Assembly (NCBI GenBank): GCA_036877525.1
Contig: JAZGTH010000009.1
Span: 2,447,501-2,511,500, forward strand
Length of the DNA: 64,000 nucleotides
Source: Chromobotia macracanthus
Lineage: Eukaryota > Chordata > Actinopteri > Cypriniformes > Botiidae
Direction: 5' to 3'
Below are positions 23,801-35,025 of the stretch, in pieces. The stretch's first letter is position 1. Each line of letters opens with the position of its first letter. Under the pieces are notes generated by a model. That model worked only from the letters and a program-made list of their open reading frames with translations, was not told where the DNA came from and made no database searches. Position numbers and translations under genes: made by a program.

Positions 23801-24244
23801 ATGTTTTCATTATCTGTTAATAGAAACTAACTTGAAGAAACAGGGCCTGCTGCCCCTTACTTTCTCCAACCCTGCTGATTACGACAAAATCCGCCCAGAT
23901 GATAAAATCTCCATTGTGGGTCTTCAGAGCTTCGCCCCTGGAAAGGTAAGACCGGTTCTGTCAAACACTGACTTTTTTTGCCTGTTCTGTGCTAGTCTTT
24001 GATATGGATATAGTGTATTCTGTAAATATTCTGCTTGCTTAGACAGTACGAGACATTCTTATGACAATGACAATTAGCTGAATGAAGTGTTTTTTTTTGT
24101 TTCTGTTAGCCACTGAAAGCTGTTATCAAGCACATTGATGGAAGCAAAGAAACTATCGAGCTGAACCACACCTTCAATGAGACCCAGATCGAATGGTTCA
24201 AGGCTGGCTCCGCCCTCAACAGAATGAAAGAGCTGCAGAAATGA
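17835..24244 (+). CDS. aco2: Aconitate hydratase, mitochondrial (aconitase 2)
   Basis: TCA-cycle enzyme that interconverts citrate and isocitrate in the mitochondrial matrix with a [4Fe-4S] cluster. Seventeen exons: 17835-17870, 18693-18835, 19229-19487, 19632-19724, 19929-20087, 20574-20724, 20829-20933, 21021-21112, 21474-21579, 21676-21833, 21998-22071, 22359-22470, 22555-22833, 23315-23506, 23603-23735, 23824-23945, 24110-24244. All phases close, giving 782 residues (human 780). Exons 1-2 encode a basic mitochondrial presequence. The cluster cysteines are present: Cys387 in [10 protein letters not shown], and Cys450 and Cys453 in [12 protein letters not shown]. Catalytic neighbourhoods [31 protein letters not shown] and C-terminal [16 protein letters not shown] are intact, so an active enzyme is expected. 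Introns 1, 2, 5, 9, 11 and 13 exceed 280 bp. They contain the SINE copies, a MITE and a degenerate repeat listed separately. Intron 1 (17871-18692) shows only a short direct repeat of GATTCACGA(A/T)TT at about 18250-18305. Confidence 0.98.
18908..19038 (+). mobile_element. tRNA-derived SINE, copy 1 (aco2 intron 2)
   Basis: tRNA-like head with B-box-like GGTTCGAGTCCC, then a body with TGATAAAATGTA, then a tail related to the fish L2/SINE end (AAAAGTGTCTGCCAAAT). Matches the copies at 22907, 45766, 45949 and 46962. The A-box half is decayed. Confidence 0.7.
20150..20500. repeat. Possible degenerate DNA-transposon-like repeat in aco2 intron 5
   Basis: A block with AGCATGCTGCATCCATCATAAAAGTAATC and ACTCTATTGGG resembles a repeat commonly seen in cyprinid introns; the identification is from memory only. 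No coding capacity. Confidence 0.3.
21137..21399 (+). mobile_element. MITE-like element family A, copy 2 (aco2 intron 8)
   Basis: Clearest copy. The left end TTAAAGCTGCTATCTGTAA and right end TTACAGATTGCAGCTTTAA are near-perfect inverted repeats of 19 bp. The interior has GAGCAAGTACATGACAGATC and a TTATAATTTGAGCTGTTGGG core shared with the other copies. A non-autonomous cut-and-paste element is inferred; no transposase is present. Confidence 0.75.
22907..23028 (-). mobile_element. tRNA-derived SINE, copy 2 (aco2 intron 13, reverse)
   Basis: Reverse-oriented copy: an L2-like tail (plus strand TTTAAGCATTTGGTAGATGC) is followed by the complement of the B-box region (CCCTGGGAATCAAACCCACAA) and the complement of a GGTAGAGCACTG A-box. 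Same family as the copies at 18908 and 45766. Confidence 0.75.
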
Positions 24245-25300
24245 GCGATGGGGCCTCAAATATGAGGCGGGGCTAAATATGCGCGTATACGGGTAGGGGA
24301 GGGGTTATGTATCAACAGGAAGATTGGTACGTATGTAAAAGGTTTATACACACCCACATGTCGTGTAATTATAAACTGAACCGTGAACAATGCATACAAT
24401 TTTAAAACTGTGTTGCATAGACAAGTCATATCAAACACACTTCTACAGGTTAGATTACAGAATAATTGTTCTAAATAACATTGCAGAGCAGATAAAAGCC
24501 TTTATGTTTAGAAACGGGCAGAACGGTACAGCATGTAAATTTCAAGCTTCGTCTGTTATCTTACAATTAATAATTATTAGTAAAAAAATGGAGGTTAGGA
24601 GAAGGTTAGCATACAGAGGAATGCAATACGCACACAAAGACACCAGAAATGAATTCATAATGTCATTTAGGAATGTGCCACGTTCAGACAAGTATCGAAT
24701 AATAATGATAATATCTGATAATATCTTCCTTCTCTGCTTGTAATGTTACACTGAACCAGGAGCTGCTTGTGAAATTTTGTGTGCTGTAATGCGCTCTGTT
24801 GGTGGAAGCGATTGTTGTATTTGCCACGTTTCTTTCAGCTGTTTTTACTGTCAGAATGATTTGCACACCACCCAGAACTGTCAAACGTGTCTCAAACTCT
24901 CACAGGTCAGGTCTTCAAATGTTTCAAACAGAATGGTTATTGATAAGCGTATAAAGTCAATGAGTCTCATTCATTATCTGAAGAGTTGAGCACAGTTTTG
25001 AGCAGTGGATCAGTCATGTGAGAAACTACATTTGAGTGCCCTTTTTTGTAGGGTTGTATTTTCTTTTGCCATTACAAGCTGTAAGCATCAGACTCTGTTA
25101 GTCAGACTGTATGGCCTGTTTTCAGGAGCAGACCGCTTGCTTTGCATCTGTAAAAGTGAACACCACTGTGCTGCAGTCAGTAACACCAACACACTCCTCC
25201 TCATTACAGCTCCACTGTTTTTCCTTTTCCTTGCTTTATTGCTTTCTTGGCAAATGAATGCTGATCACTCACAGTGGATTATAAATAAACGTCATTGCAA
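24245..25300 (+). other. aco2: aco2 3' UTR
   Basis: About 1 kb of non-coding sequence ending near AATAAA at 25284-25289. Open frames in it lack homology and codon character. Confidence 0.55.
25284..25289 (+). terminator. aco2: Probable aco2 poly(A) signal
   Basis: AATAAA followed within about 30 bp by a TTTTGTTGTGTG-type downstream element. Confidence 0.55.
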
Positions 25301-25399
25301 ACGTGCATCGTCGCTTTTGTTGTGTGTGCATGACAGCGACAGCAGTAAACTGAGACTGCTGTAAGAAAAAGTAAATTTTTATAAACGAAATGCATCCAG

Positions 25400-26002
25400 T
25401 CTTGACGCCGAGCATCTGCAGCGTCGTACTCGAGCGTTTTCACGACGCGAGCGTCCGGATTGGCCGACGCGAGGCTGACGTCATAGTGTGGCGTCTCTTC
25501 TGCGCGGCTTCATTGATTATAAACAGGCGTTTTGTTTTCGTCGCGGATGGCGTGTAAATCCCTCCCGTAACCTCGTTATTGTGTCTCCGTCTTTAATCGA
25601 GTATGAGGGACATGAACGATAGCGGCCAGTCGTAAAATATGCGGTTTTGATGTAGCTGCGATACCGACCGACGGCTCGGGGTCACGCGATCGTACGGCAC
25701 GGTAAGCGATTGTTCGGCTAAATTTCACCGTCGCTTCGTTCGTTGTTTAATTTCCGTACATCATACAAGTCACGTAAAGTCATCGAGCGTTTATTGTAAA
25801 CACGCACAGTTTCGTTTTCAATGCTTTCAATGCAACCGCGCGCGTCATATATAGTCTGTAATAAATTGCATTGGACAGCAATTGAAAAACGCCATTAAAT
25901 CACCACCACCAGCAAAACAAAGCGTCACGAATGCCGTTTCTTCTCATTGACGCCATGCATTTCACAGCACAGAGACGCTGATCTCCGGCGACCCTCGCAG
26001 TA
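25400..26002 (+). promoter_or_regulatory. csdc2: csdc2 CpG-rich promoter and 5' UTR
   Basis: A sharp rise in CpG content starts near 25405. Contains CCAAT in reverse (ATTGG at about 25459) and a perfect CRE, TGACGTCA, at 25476-25483. The transcription start is not defined. A splice-donor-like CACGGTAAGCG at about 25698 suggests a possible non-coding first exon. Confidence 0.45.
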
Positions 26003-27363
26003 ATGGCTGATTCGCACGGCACCTCTGCACCAGATGCCCCGCCGCGCTGTCCGCGCACGCCCGCCTCGCTGGCGTTCCCGTTCCCGAGGGAGAGCAGTCT
26101 TGTCCCGGAGAGAAAACCGCCCCAGACCGGCGAGCCGCTCAGTCCGCTGCCGACCAAGCGCACCCGGACTTATTCAGCGTGAGTGCCGCTGTCACGATGC
26201 GGGAGTGTCGTGCATCTTGTGTGCGACTCACCCGGGACTTTATTCGGGTTGAAAACGAGCACGCATGAGTTACGGAGCGAGTGCATGACGGATCCGTGAT
26301 CAGCACGATCGCTTTACCTTACATTCACTGAAGGAAGTTCATAATAATGAGTTATGACGCGAGCTGTCGGGTCCGCTTTTCAAAGGGAGATGTCCCTTTG
26401 ACGTCATTTACTTCACCCTGCGTAATAAAGTACGTAATTGTACGTTTTGAACAGAGGGGGCGGTAGTGAGGCGGACGCTACAGATTGTAAGGTTTTGAAT
26501 GTCATTAGTTAAGAGATGATGTATAATGTATTCACTTTTAATGGAGCATAGAGTTTTAGTCTTTTAATTTAATGATGCTGTTAGTTAGTTTCTTTCTCTG
26601 ATACGCTGTCAGGTCGGTGAGAGCCAAATCTGGGCCGGTCTTCAAGGGAGTTTGCAAGAACTTCTCGAGGTCACAGGGCCATGGGTTCATTCGCCCCTCC
26701 CATGGAGGAGAAGACATATTTGTTCACATCTCGGAGTAAGTGAGGGCGTATGAAAAATTATTTTGTGTATTATTACACAAAAACATCGTTTACTCTTTTG
26801 TCATAGATTGCTCTGGCATTGTTTTTCAGCACTGTAAAACAATATTCTTGGATTCTTGAGGCACCTTTTGGGTTTCCTCAGATATCACACAGATGGAACC
26901 GTATGGAGAACTTTTAGGCACCCTTTAAAAGAGCCTCAAATTTCTTGTTTATGTACTCGATAAAGTAAGATTTTATGATGTGGTCACTCAAGGGGCCATA
27001 AAAAATCTTTTCTTGCAGGAGTTAATCAGTAAGTTTTTCAGAAAACATGTTCTTCATATGGTTTCATCAGTGCGACATCTAAGGAACCCCAAGTAATGCC
27101 CTGAAAACCTTTCTTTAAAATGTGATGTGACCTGTAACATCTAATCTTGAAGTATGTTCTTAAAATCACTGAATGATAACCATAATTCTCTTTTCACTAG
27201 TATCGAGGGTGAATATGTACCAATGGAGGGGGATGAAGTTACCTACAAAGTGTGTCCTGTTCCTCCCAAAAACATAAAATTCCAGGCTGTTGAGGTGGTC
27301 ATCACCAACCTTAGTTCTGGAAGGAAGCACGAAACATGGTCTGGACAAGTTATCAGCTCCTAG
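26003..27363 (+). CDS. csdc2: Cold shock domain-containing protein C2 (PIPPin)
   Basis: RNA-binding protein with a single cold-shock domain. The mammalian protein is brain-enriched and binds the 3' ends of histone H1.0 and H3.3 mRNAs. Three exons: 26003-26178, 26613-26735, 27201-27363, joining in phase to 153 residues, the length of human CSDC2. The N-terminal half is Pro/Ser-rich and disordered, ending in the conserved LPTKRTRTYSA motif. The CSD follows (VFKGVCKNFSRSQGHGFIRP with RNP1-like GHGFI; RNP2-like DIFVHIS), continuing with EGEYVPMEGDEVTYK and ending in HETWSGQVISS. CARHSP1 is the closest relative; the C-terminus and position after aco2 favour csdc2. Intron 1 (26179-26612) contains a second perfect TGACGTCA at 26399-26406; intron 2 (26736-27200) shows nothing. 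Confidence 0.96.
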
Positions 27364-28230
27364 TTCAGACTTTCAGTGCCCAGCAGAAGCAGTAAGACCA
27401 GAGAGGGAGAGAGAGATGAAGGAGCAAAGGTGAAGAGGTTTAACTTAAAGCTGCAGTCTGTAACACTTTCCTCTCTACCACCATCTCTGTTTGAAACATA
27501 AAATTGCATGTTACTTGCATAGTAATTCTCAATGCCTGGATGACAAGTTTAAATTCTAACAACTGCTGTAATAACAAGCTACAAACGCTGCATCATCTAC
27601 AACACCCGGACGTGATATAGCCGGATCTACTTTCTGTTTATAGATGGACAATTTTCTGCACAATTGCATCCAACAGCTGAAAATATAAATCATTATTATA
27701 AACTTACTGTTAAGTTACCGATTGCAGCTTTAATATGTGGAATGGTGAACATGAAGGAGTGATGAAGAGGCCTACAATGGTGTTATGTGTCAGCAGGACA
27801 GGGATGGAATAGCAATTAGTGTTATACAACTGTTGTTTTCTCTAGCCTGGCAAGTGATTGATGGTAAGAGGTTCGAGATTTGAGTCAGCTGAGCTTTGAC
27901 ATCTTTGGCAGAAGTTAATATAACTGTGACCCAAACAGCAGCACTGTTGCCCTTAATTTACATTTTGTCACAATATGTATTTATTTATTTTTACTTTATG
28001 TTAAGACACATTTGAGTTAATTGTAAGTGTACTTTTCAAACCATTTCAGTGAAACTGATTTCATGTAAAAAAAAAAACAAGTCACAACAAAGAAAACCTC
28101 TGTTTCTGAATTGTAGCTGACAGGACTTATGCATTTCTGTAAGATATAAACCCCACATTCACAGATGTGAATCTTGTTACCCCAAGCAGTGGTTATTATT
28201 ATCATTGTAATAAAACTAATACAATCAGTG
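27364..28230 (+). other. csdc2: csdc2 3' UTR
   Basis: Non-coding; contains the reverse-oriented MITE copy at 27445-27733 and a likely poly(A) signal, AATAAA at 28209-28214. Confidence 0.5.
27445..27733 (-). mobile_element. MITE-like element family A, copy 3 (csdc2 3' UTR)
   Basis: Ends TTAAAGCTGCAGTCTGTAA and GATTGCAGCTTTAA are inverted repeats. The interior core is in reverse complement relative to the copies at 9045 and 21137 (CAACAGCTGAAAATATAAATC). If transcribed, it would sit in the csdc2 3' UTR. Confidence 0.7.
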
Positions 28231-29749
28231 AAATTGTCAGTGCAGCATTATTTACATCAGTTCAATCAGTTATATATTTTTAAAATGATAGCTTTATTCT
28301 CACAGCTGTATCAAATGATAGGATGTATTTTACTTACTAGTAACGTTTGAAATGGGTCTGTATAAGACTACTAGTAACTGTCTTAACATATAAAATATAT
28401 AACCTCTTAAATATAAAATATTTACTGTGAGGATCCTGACTATGAAACAGTACATGCAACGAGACTTTCACCACTAGAGGGAGCAGCGCATCATCAACAG
28501 ATTGTTGCTAAGTAAACATTTATGAACACTATACATGACATTTAAAACTGTTATTGTGAAACATTACTTAATAAATACTTTATATAACAGCATTTTCTCT
28601 CTCACTATAACATTCACATGACATAATAGACAAGAATTGTGTAAGAACCACTGGACACAAATGAAAAGGTAATTGTAATCATTTAACACTAATTTTGTTA
28701 CATCACCAGACACCAGTAGGTACTAAGGACTGGACTTTCTTTAGAGCTAAACAACCTAAAAAAATGCCAATAATAAAGAAAGATTCATACCATTCATCAT
28801 CAGTCTACTGCTGTTTGTCACAGGGCGATGGTGTTATGGTCCAGCTATATTTCATCTTTTGTCTTTCGCTTCTCTTCTGTAGCCTCCTATGTTCATCAAT
28901 GAGGATTATTTCAGTTTCTTTTAAAGAAACTAGACTACTCGACCCTGCATTTTTAAACTTCAATGTTTATATATTCTAATGTCCTAAAGCCCAATTATAT
29001 CATTTTATATCATCTATCAATAATCTAATGAGTTTAACATTCCTGTTTGGTCTAATTAAAATCTTTCTGGACTAAATCTAAATATTTTGATGTAGTTACA
29101 CGTGATTAAGGCTCATACAATATTATTAGCCCACAGGTTTAACTAAAGCTCTTTGTGTCTGTGTCCTCAATCTTAGTGAGCTGGCTACTATGTCTAAACT
29201 TCCTACTTGGACAGACAAAAAAGTTTTGTCCTCTTAGGAGTACACTAGCATATAGATCTTAAAGACTAGGTAATTCAGTAGGGATTTGATGGGGTCACCA
29301 TTGTGTACATAAGTTAATTGAAAGTAGTTTGGATAACATTGTTTAAAATATTCTGTAATATGTATTGTGTAAAGCGCTGTAGAAAATTAAGGTGACTATT
29401 CTTTCCTGCAGAGAAAACATGCAACATCTGCAGCAAGATCTGGCTCAAATGCTCAAGACGTGCCTGGAAAAACGTCCCACCAGCTTGTGGAAAAGAAAGA
29501 CCCTTTCAACACGTAACAAGAGGCTCGCAGGCGAAGCAGAGATGGAGTGAACAGATCAGCCAGAGTATCTCCACCTGGCCACTGGTGACAGCCAAAGCAC
29601 ATATCTGTAAGCTATAACACAGATGAGCATTTGGACAAAATGCACTTTCTTGTTGACTTGAGACAGTTCCACATTCCACAAACCCAGACAGTTCATGCAG
29701 TACATGCATATAATAAATATACCAATGCACAATATTTAAAAAAAAAAAC
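28231..29749. other. Convergent spacer between csdc2 and kctd17
   Basis: AT-rich sequence with no supported gene. One short candidate exon (29412-29550) is listed separately. Confidence 0.4.
29412..29550 (+). other. Candidate unassigned exon or small ORF
   Basis: A strong acceptor-like TCTTTCCTGCAG precedes a frame from ATG 29419 to TGA 29550 (43 codons, Gln/Lys/Arg-rich). I recognise no homology. It could be a downstream exon of a longer csdc2 transcript, a non-coding RNA exon, or chance. Confidence 0.15.
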
Positions 29750-29755
29750 TTTATT
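29750..29755 (-). terminator. kctd17: Probable kctd17 poly(A) signal
   Basis: Plus-strand TTTATT (AATAAA on the minus strand), about 2.9 kb beyond the kctd17 stop. On the minus strand it is followed by an A/T homopolymer stretch at 29739-29748. Confidence 0.45.
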
Positions 29756-32643
29756 TGAATGGTTTTGATATCTATGTACAACAATGCTGCCTGAGCAACT
29801 ACTTCAAAATTTGATTGTTTACTTGGACATGAATCCATTTTTTTTGCCACACACACACACATCACTGTGGGTCTTTAAATGCTAACCAAAACTCAAAAGT
29901 GTTTTCCAATCTTTGTAAATTATGCCATATGTACAAATACAATCATAATTAAACCCTCAGTATGATAAAAACTAATTAACAACAAGCCTCTATTTTACCT
30001 TTCGTGTCTTGAAAAATAAATAATCAAGATAATAAAAATAACTATTCCCATTTCCTCCAGCTTGTTTTTCAGTCATGAAAAAATCATGTTGTATTTTTCA
30101 AACTTGAAATAAAAATGTACATAGTTTTAACAAAACAAGCACAATAAATCAAAAGTACAGTATGAGCACTGACATTCATCATAGACCAAGAATTATGCTG
30201 TCAGTGTACAGATTAACCACACTTAACAGAACATTACCTGTGCCCTGACAATGACCGTCATCTGACATGTATTAAACACAGATGGACTACATGTACAATG
30301 TCTAGGATCACTCTGAAAGGTGGCACGGTATGTATGATCACACATTATAAAAAAGCCATAAAAGAAAATACATTTAAAAATGTAAATTAAAAGCAATTTG
30401 ATTTGTTCAACACACCAGTTCTATTTTAAAGAGATTACCTGATGCATGTCTACTCACTATAATGATGGGATTTATGACAGAATAACTCATTGTTCTGTCT
30501 AGTTGTTACGTTCACAATTTCAGAACATGGTCACATTGGCGCCAATATGGACATCATTAGAACTGATTGACCTAATAACACACAGTCCCCACGGCAACAA
30601 AATTGTCTTTACGAATGCTGTTTGCCACTTTGTAGATACAGTAAAAATAATAAACCTTGTTGCCATTGAGCATGTTTACAAAAACTATTTAAAATCAGTT
30701 TTGACATGATGCTGTGTTATCAAATGCACTCGTTTTAAAAACGACTTGCACCCATCTGGATATATCTCAGCAGATTTGTGCAAAACTACGGCATATTTTA
30801 TAGACAAGCTTAGGCATGCAAATCAAGTGCTTCACTTAATCAAGTGCTTGAATTGAGGCGTGTTGATTTGTTTGCCAGTTACACAAAGGCTGAAAGAAAT
30901 AACTCACACTCACACAATGCGCATGAATGAAGTATAACCCCCAATATAATCCACCCACAACATTCCAGTGCATCAGCTAATGAACTACAGTTTGATGGTG
31001 ACTACAGAAATAAGAAAAGTGTTCAGGAAGTATTACACATCCATATACGACATACAGTCCATATACCCAGTCAGCTCTCTCCACAGCCTTGTCACATCCC
31101 AGTGACCGAAAATGACATCATAACCTTCTGGTTGGCGCCACTGACTATCAAAATGAGTTACTGCAGACTGGAAAAGGGGATATGGTATACTTCTATAGTG
31201 GTCTATATGGGTGACACTTCTGGCACCCTCCCCAAAACAGGTCTTTGCACGCTTGCTAGATAAAAACGAGGCTTGATTGGTGCCTCTGTACAGTCGCTAT
31301 TCCTCAGCCACTGTAAATGTACAAAACCTAAAGAACCTACTCAATTAATTATTATTATCCACACAGTTTTCCATTGCTGATAACATTGTGTATCCTGATG
31401 TAAAAAAGATCCTTCATTCTCAGAATTGTTCTAAGATCTTTCGTTTAAATGAAACGTGTTGTTCAGTAACTAGGTTACACTCTTTGGTAACAGGTCATAT
31501 ACTAAGATGTAACCGTCTCTTCTGAAATGATAAAACCTCAGGTGCTGTTTCATTTCAGGAACAATTTAATTCAGCACAACGTTTTTGCTGCTGGTTATAA
31601 AATTGTCTCCCCCTTATAGCTGCTGCTCAAGTCAACAAATCTACAAAATGTATGACTATGAAAACAGCATCATGAGCATGTGATAAAATGGATATCTAGA
31701 AAAATAACATTCTTGGTATCCGGGATCCATGCATCTGGAAAAGCTGCAAAAGAAATAATAAAACAGAGTGGTGTGATTGATTAAATATAATTACTGATTA
31801 TTTTGAATAATTACGAAGAGTGTTGAGCGGAAAACATTTCCTTGTATGTTTCGTATAATTATGATCAATACAAAGATCAGTGTTGCTGAAGATGTGGAAA
31901 TGAGTGAGAATGACAATGACTCAATGTAAACTTATGGAACAGTCATTTGGTGGACTGAAGTACAGTCACCATTTCAAAGTCTGGTGAGCTGTGCTAAAAA
32001 TCCTTCTTTATAAGCTGTATTTGTATTTTATTTTGGGGCTCTGTACTTGTAGTAGTTACAGCTTCCAGCTAATTTCCTTTAGCATACTGTAAAGTTGAAA
32101 CATTATTGTGTACATCTTCACACTCGTGTAGGTGCATTTACATGTGCAATAGTTTCGAGGGGAACCGTGCTTGGGAGTGCAGAGGTGAAGGCTATTGCAC
32201 TGTGCTCAATAAAGACAAATAACACTATGGTCAGAGAAGTCTTCCATACTATGAATGAAATACAACCTCATGTCAGAGGACTTCATGCGCAGCCAGCAGA
32301 TCTAGTTTAGCTTTTGCTTCTTTGAGGCCAGTTTAAATTGCTCCATGGAAATGCAATTGATTAAAACCCTCTTAAAAGAGTAGTTACCCAAAATGAAATG
32401 TACTCATAATTTACCCCAGTCCTATATGTATATGACTTTCTTCAGCTGAGCACAACTGGAGTTATATTTAAAATTTCATATTAACCTAGGATGGCAAAAT
32501 TATAAATGATGTGGTAAATTATAAGAGAAGTTTCATTTTGGAGCGAAATATTCCTGTAACTACTTGAATTTTGTATGTCTACCACTATTACAACCAGCAT
32601 AATGGCATTCCTCACCAATTCCTTGGATATCGACACATTTCTG
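29756..32643 (-). other. kctd17: Putative kctd17 3' UTR
   Basis: Long non-coding AT-rich sequence between the kctd17 stop and the favoured poly(A) signal. No open frame with homology and no recognisable repeat. Earlier poly(A) sites may exist. Confidence 0.4.
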
Positions 32644-33191
32644 CTAATCTCTAATCCACTCATTGGTGGTGGCATTTCTCTCTCCCTCTTCCTCCTCCTC
32701 TTCCTCCCTCACTCCATCTTCCTCCTGTGTGTTCAAGGTCTAGTTGTGTTATGAGTGGACAACAGGAAAACAGAACCGGATGGATAGGAGCACAACGGAT
32801 GCCAACATAGCAAAAAAAAAAGATTGTAATGAGCAGGTGTGAAAAGGCTTCTCAATGCTGTTGATGTGGAAAGATCGTACTGATGCATGATAAGGAATGG
32901 GGAGAGGTGATAAGATGCAGCTTCTGGAGGTCAGAAGCCTGTTTTGAGGAACCTGTCATTAAAACTTCAGTGTCTGTGAGATGGCCCAATCAAAAACAGA
33001 GAACATAATGCGTCTTTTATTATGTGTCTGTAGGTGTTCCAACCTTAGTCTTGTGGTTCTGCTCGGTTCCCAGGCCTCCACCCGAGGTGTGAAGCTCCTT
33101 TGACACAACACAGAGAAATTCCGCTTGGTCCTCGGTTCCGTAGCTGTAAGACGAGCCAATGTTCACCATCTTCAAAACAGAGAGAGACATA

Positions 33192-33240
<49 letters not shown>

Positions 33241-34989
33241 GGTCCTTCATCATGACAAGTACTCGAGATGTGAGGACAGGGTTAAAGACTTTGAAGGAAA
33301 ACACAAAGCTAGGTCAACTGCTGTCAGTTAGTTTACCAAAATACACTTATCTTTTGTCATGGCAACAAACGAATTAGTGAGGTTCAGTTCTTTCTGATTT
33401 TCATTTTAGCTTTGGCATTGTATGCTTTAGTATGTGGTTAGACCAGACATGTCCAATCCTGCTCCTGGTGGGCCAGTGTCCTGAGTTTAGCTCCAATCCA
33501 AATTAACACACTTGAACCAGCTAATCAAGGTCTTGCTGTGTTCCCATAATTATGCATAATCTGTAAACTATGATTTTGAGTTTTATGTCATTGAGTTTTT
33601 ATGCACAAACAGCTGCACATATTTAAAGGTGCAGTAAAAATAAGCAAAAATCTGTTATTGAGCAAGTACATGACAGATCACTGTTAAAACAGTCTCCTTA
33701 TCTTACCCCAAAGTTTATAATAATGATTTATAATGTGAGCTGTCGAGCTGGATTCCCCGGACACGTCAGTTTAGCTTCATTTGACTTCAACAAACGTAAT
33801 AAAAAGTATGTAAAGTAACCTGTAATTTATGTTTCAAACAGAAGGACATAGAGATGTAAAATTTACAGCTTTCAGCAGGAGCACACACTGACCTGCTCAA
33901 ACTTCCAGCCATCCGACATGGTGGACACCATCTGCGTGAGCTCCTCCTCCTGACATTGCAACACTCGATACACGTGCTTTGGTGGTACCTGCTGTATGAC
34001 AGAGAGAGAGAGATAGAGAGAGGTAAGGGTAGGGTAAGGATTAGTGAAGAATTCAAAAAGAGATGTATTGGTAAGCTGAGTTCGAAGCCAAAAGGCAAGC
34101 ATGGAGGAAGAGAGAGAGTGGGTGAGAAGCTTATGGGTGTTGCATAATCATGCAAAATAAACTTTTGGTCAGAAAATTTGGTCTTCACAAACAGAAAGAG
34201 CAGAATCTGTGATGGACAGAAACATTCTATTGAGAAATAGAAGGAGCTGAGAAAAATGACTCCAAATGAAAGAATGCTGCTATTTATTTCTGGCAAATTA
34301 AAACAATGTGGCAGTTTGACGGAGGCTTTTCTTGTTACCTGTGTGGCTTTGGAGTCTCGCTCAAGAATCCTCTCTTTGATTAATTTAATCAGTGGCGTGA
34401 TGTTGTAAAATTCTGCCTCTTCCAAGACACCTGAAGACACAGACACACTTTCATTTCATTTCAGCTAAAACCTCCCAAACCTTTGATTTTCTGATGTGCT
34501 GATAATAGAGAAAAATGCACATTTAATTAATGAAGTGTAGGCAGAAATGTGTAAATGCGCAGAGTAAAATCATTTAGTTTATGTTCACAAAACTTCACCT
34601 TCTTCCGCCAGCTCCTTATTATAGACCAGCTTCCCGTGTCGCAGGTAGTTCAGTATGGGACCAAAATAGGTGGGGTCTCGGTCAATAACATAAGCACCAG
34701 TTTCATCCTACACACACTTAGTCTGATTAATAATTCAATCATTTAATAACGTGTCATTGCATTTTTAATAACATTAACATTTTTAGGACTTTCAATCAAT
34801 TAAAACAAATTTAATAAGAGACACACTGATTAAATAACACTAAATAAATCTGAACACACTACATCACATACTAATATCAATGTATAAATTAAGATAATCA
34901 AAAGTCATTATACAACATCATTATTCATTCATTATTCATATTGTTATTTATAGTCATTATTCTGGTAGACAAGTAAAGCATTAGAAGTA

Positions 34990-35025
<36 letters not shown>

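Noticed and set aside
24390..24743. 117-codon frame downstream of aco2
   Set aside because: No homology, AT-rich codons, and it lies between the aco2 stop and its poly(A) signal.
29506..29865. 119-codon minus-strand frame
   Set aside because: No homology; it overlaps the probable kctd17 poly(A) region and homopolymer runs.
33020..33304. Ser/Leu repeat frame extending kctd17 exon 5 upstream
   Set aside because: The SLSLSL stretch is the GA/CT microsatellite in the intron; the exon begins at 33169 by phase and homology.
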